NCBI GenBank assembly: GCA_039029355.1
Contig: JBCCGI010000074.1
Location: forward strand, 1 to 40,006
Reading direction: 5' to 3'
From: JBCCGI01 sp039029355
GTDB taxonomy: Bacteria; Planctomycetota; UBA1135; GCA-002686595
Length of the DNA: 40,006 bases
Shown piece by piece: positions 38,099 to 40,006 of this stretch (the first letter of the stretch is position 1; every line of letters begins with the position of its first letter). The notes under the pieces are model-generated. The model saw only the letters and a program-made list of their open reading frames with translations. It had not been told where the DNA came from and did not search any database. The position numbers and the translations under genes were made by a program.

Positions 38099-39868
38099 AT
38101 GAACACCAGATTCTGCTTCTACACCCTCGCCGCAGCGGCCGGCGCCGGCTCGCTTGCGAGCGCGCAGCTGGGCGAGGTCATGATCTGCGACCCGATCAAC
38201 GAGCACGTCTACCGGTTGTCGGACCTCAACGGCGACGGGGACTACCTCGATGCGAACGAGACCACCCTCCTCCTCGACTTCGCCACGGAGGGGTTCTTCA
38301 ACCCCGAGGGCGCCGAGGTGCGCGATGAGGCCGGCACGCCGGTCGTCTACGCGGTCTCCGACTTCCCCGACGGCCTGTACCGCGGCGCGGACGCCAACGG
38401 GGACGGCGTGATCAACACCGGTGAGTACACCTTCTTCGTCGACAGCCAGACGCTGTTCGGCGGGGGCATGGACGCCACCGACGTGACCCTGACCGACGAC
38501 GGCGCGGTCTGGCTCTCCAGCGGCTTCGAGACCGTCGAGGGCCTCTTCCGCAGCGAAGACCTCAACGCCGACGGCGACGCGAACGACGCGGGTGAGACGG
38601 TCCAGATGGTCAGCGCGACCCCGCACCCCGTCGAGACCGACGCGGGCGTGGTCCCGATCGCCGGCGACGACATGTGGCGCATGGCGCGCGACGGCAACGG
38701 CGTCGTCGTCTACTGCGGCTTCTCGAGCTCCAGCACCGCGGACGAGGACTCCATCTTCCGCTTTGAGGACCTCAACGGCGACGGCGACGTCCTGGACGCC
38801 GGCGAGTCGAAGCTGTTCCTCAACTACACCGGCAAGAACCCGGCGCTCCCGGTCAACCCGGACTTCGGCACCGTGCTGCCGACCCAGGAGATCCCGAACA
38901 TCGACTCGCCGTCGACGCCGTTCTACAACCGCCTCAACCACGTCGAGGTGCGCGACAACGCCGGCACGACGGAGTACTTCTTCGCCTGCGACGCCTCGAG
39001 CACCAGCATCTTCTCGACGAGCGTCACCGGCGACGTCATCAACGCGCTGGTCTTCCGCGGCGTCGACAACAACCTCGACGGCGACGTGAACGACGCCGGT
39101 GAAGTCACCATCTACTACGACGGCAGCGTCGACGGCCCTCTCGGCCTGGGCGAGCAGATCGACAAGATCGTGGGCATGGGTGAGGACGACGGCTGGCTCT
39201 ACCTGGCCGACGCCACCGGCGCGCGCATCAACCGCATCAAGGACATGAACGGCGACGGCGACGCGATGGACGCCGGCGAGATCGAGATGGACCTGTGGTC
39301 CTTCGGCGCCTGGGGCTTCAACCCGCCGATCGTCGACCCGCTCGGCCCGTTCGTCGAGAACATCGAAGCCGGCCCGAACGGTCTCTTCCCGCCCGCCTCG
39401 GCCAACTTCACCACGAGCGGCGTGGGCTGCTCGACCTTCGCGCCCGGCCCGCCGGCCATCGGTGCGACCGGCAACGCGCAGATCGGCACGTCGAACTTCA
39501 CCTGCTCGGTCAGCAACACCGCCTCGTTCGCTCCGGCGCTCCTGGCGTACGGCCTGTCGAACACCGACTACCTCGGCCTGCCGCTGCCGCTCGACCTCAG
39601 CTTCGTCCCCGGCCTGGGCGGCTGCCTGCTGTACCAGAGCCTGACCGGCGACATCAGCGCGACCACCGACGGCACCGGTGGTGCGTCGACCGTGATCCCG
39701 GTCCCGAACGACCCGGCGCTCGTCAACATCCCGGTCTACCTGCAGTGGCTGATCATCCAGCCCGGCGTGGTGGTTGAGTTCGCGCTGTCCGACCTCGGCA
39801 CCGTGCTGATCGAGAGTTGCCTGGTCTCTGGCACGGTTTCCAGCAGGATTCCGGCAAGTTTCTGCTGA
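38099..39868 (+). CDS. Secreted protein with six calcium-motif repeats, C-terminus lost at a chimeric join
   Basis: A 589-residue reading frame. A signal peptide (FYTLAAAAGAGSLASAQ) is followed by six DxNxDGDxxDxGE repeats whose first Asp lies at about 42, 98, 154, 224, 323 and 382. They resemble dockerin/EF-loop calcium sites and are spaced by propeller-like segments such as VVYAVSDFPDGLYRG and DDGWLYLADATGARINRI. A Cys-containing beta-rich domain follows from about 440. Coding character changes at about 39808-39815, after LSDLGTVLIE. The last ~18 residues and the stop come from the foreign biotin-ligase sequence, so the true C-terminus is not in the window. Function unknown; likely surface or matrix protein. 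Confidence 0.75.
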   Translation: MNTRFCFYTLAAAAGAGSLASAQLGEVMICDPINEHVYRLSDLNGDGDYLDANETTLLLDFATEGFFNPEGAEVRDEAGTPVVYAVSDFPDGLYRGADANGDGVINTGEYTFFVDSQTLFGGGMDATDVTLTDDGAVWLSSGFETVEGLFRSEDLNADGDANDAGETVQMVSATPHPVETDAGVVPIAGDDMWRMARDGNGVVVYCGFSSSSTADEDSIFRFEDLNGDGDVLDAGESKLFLNYTGKNPALPVNPDFGTVLPTQEIPNIDSPSTPFYNRLNHVEVRDNAGTTEYFFACDASSTSIFSTSVTGDVINALVFRGVDNNLDGDVNDAGEVTIYYDGSVDGPLGLGEQIDKIVGMGEDDGWLYLADATGARINRIKDMNGDGDAMDAGEIEMDLWSFGAWGFNPPIVDPLGPFVENIEAGPNGLFPPASANFTTSGVGCSTFAPGPPAIGATGNAQIGTSNFTCSVSNTASFAPALLAYGLSNTDYLGLPLPLDLSFVPGLGGCLLYQSLTGDISATTDGTGGASTVIPVPNDPALVNIPVYLQWLIIQPGVVVEFALSDLGTVLIESCLVSGTVSSRIPASFC

Positions 39869-40006
39869 TCCAGCAACAGATCATTCGGCCATTTCAGTGT
39901 AAGCGTTAGCTGGGTTGAGCTTTGAGCTTCGATGGTTTTGCACACGGCCAGGCTTGCTGCAAGGGAAAAACCTGGCCATTCAGCCATTTCCAGATTGGGT
40001 TTCGTA
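39815..40006 (-). CDS. birA: Fragment of biotin-protein ligase (BirA), probable foreign sequence
   Basis: Open to the window edge. The minus strand encodes WPGFSLAASLAVCKTIE, then LTLKWPNDLLL and KLAGILLET, the substrate/biotin-binding core of BirA (compare KWPNDL and KLAGIL in the Escherichia coli enzyme). The fragment stops abruptly after PETRQL, where BirA normally continues into a VIGIGIN-like strand and where the secreted repeat protein takes over on the other strand. The GC content here is about half, far below the rest of the window. A chimeric assembly join at a contig end is the most likely explanation; recent transfer is less likely. Confidence 0.8.

Noticed and set aside
1..40006. 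CRISPR arrays, insertion sequences, prophage or integrase genes
   Set aside because: No regularly spaced repeats, transposase, integrase or phage structural genes were seen on either strand.

Overview
The window is a high-GC, gene-dense bacterial contig. Its gene families suggest a Planctomycetota-like organism: a Ser/Thr kinase coupled to an ECF sigma factor, a tandem DUF1080 protein, a PQQ-type propeller protein, a b6f-like cytochrome bc operon ending in a very large multihaem cytochrome c, many starts without a Shine-Dalgarno, and GC-rich wobble positions. The taxonomic call is inference; no rRNA is present. The last ~190 bases are clearly different in composition and carry a biotin ligase fragment on the other strand, so the 3' edge is probably a chimeric join.

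Layout. 1-264: C-rich edge, a strong terminator and a C-tract leader. 265-5495: a tight lysW-X-Y-Z-J-K operon for carrier-protein (LysW) lysine biosynthesis from 2-aminoadipate. 5506-7100 (minus): an ECF42-type sigma factor with its DGPF/YCII partner. 7280-7807: divergent from that pair, a secreted PrxQ/BCP-type peroxiredoxin whose peroxidatic Cys codon is an in-frame TGA, followed by a perfect hairpin at bacterial-SECIS distance. This is a probable selenocysteine peroxiredoxin and the most notable item here. 7797-15556 (minus): Ser/Thr kinase with an N-terminal HxxxCxxC motif, ECF sigma factor, PQQ-like propeller, DUF455 ferritin-like protein, ATP-grasp protein and a Pro-rich membrane protein, possibly one operon.

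15745-22577: a DJ-1/PfpI-TPR-metal-binding fusion, a zinc-ribbon membrane protein, pyruvate kinase, a double DUF1080 protein, a broken SGNH hydrolase and a HupE/UreJ-like membrane protein. 22592-24005 (minus): an aminotransferase followed by a structured, terminator-ended stretch that may be a small RNA. 24173-28794: a large unknown anchored protein, a tRNA-Leu with the unusual anticodon AAG, a PPi-type phosphofructokinase and a HEAT-repeat protein.

29007-35883: respiratory operon with Rieske protein, split cytochrome b (two genes), an eight-haem anchored cytochrome c and a cupredoxin-like protein, closed by a strong terminator. 36254-39868: a PDZ/coiled-coil secreted protein, a small unknown protein, and a secreted protein with six DxNxDGD-type calcium-motif repeats that runs into the chimeric end.

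Functionally the window combines lysine synthesis, glycolysis (PPi-PFK and pyruvate kinase), a quinol-oxidising bc complex with its own multihaem electron acceptor, envelope redox defence (Sec-peroxiredoxin), and two separate ECF signalling modules.
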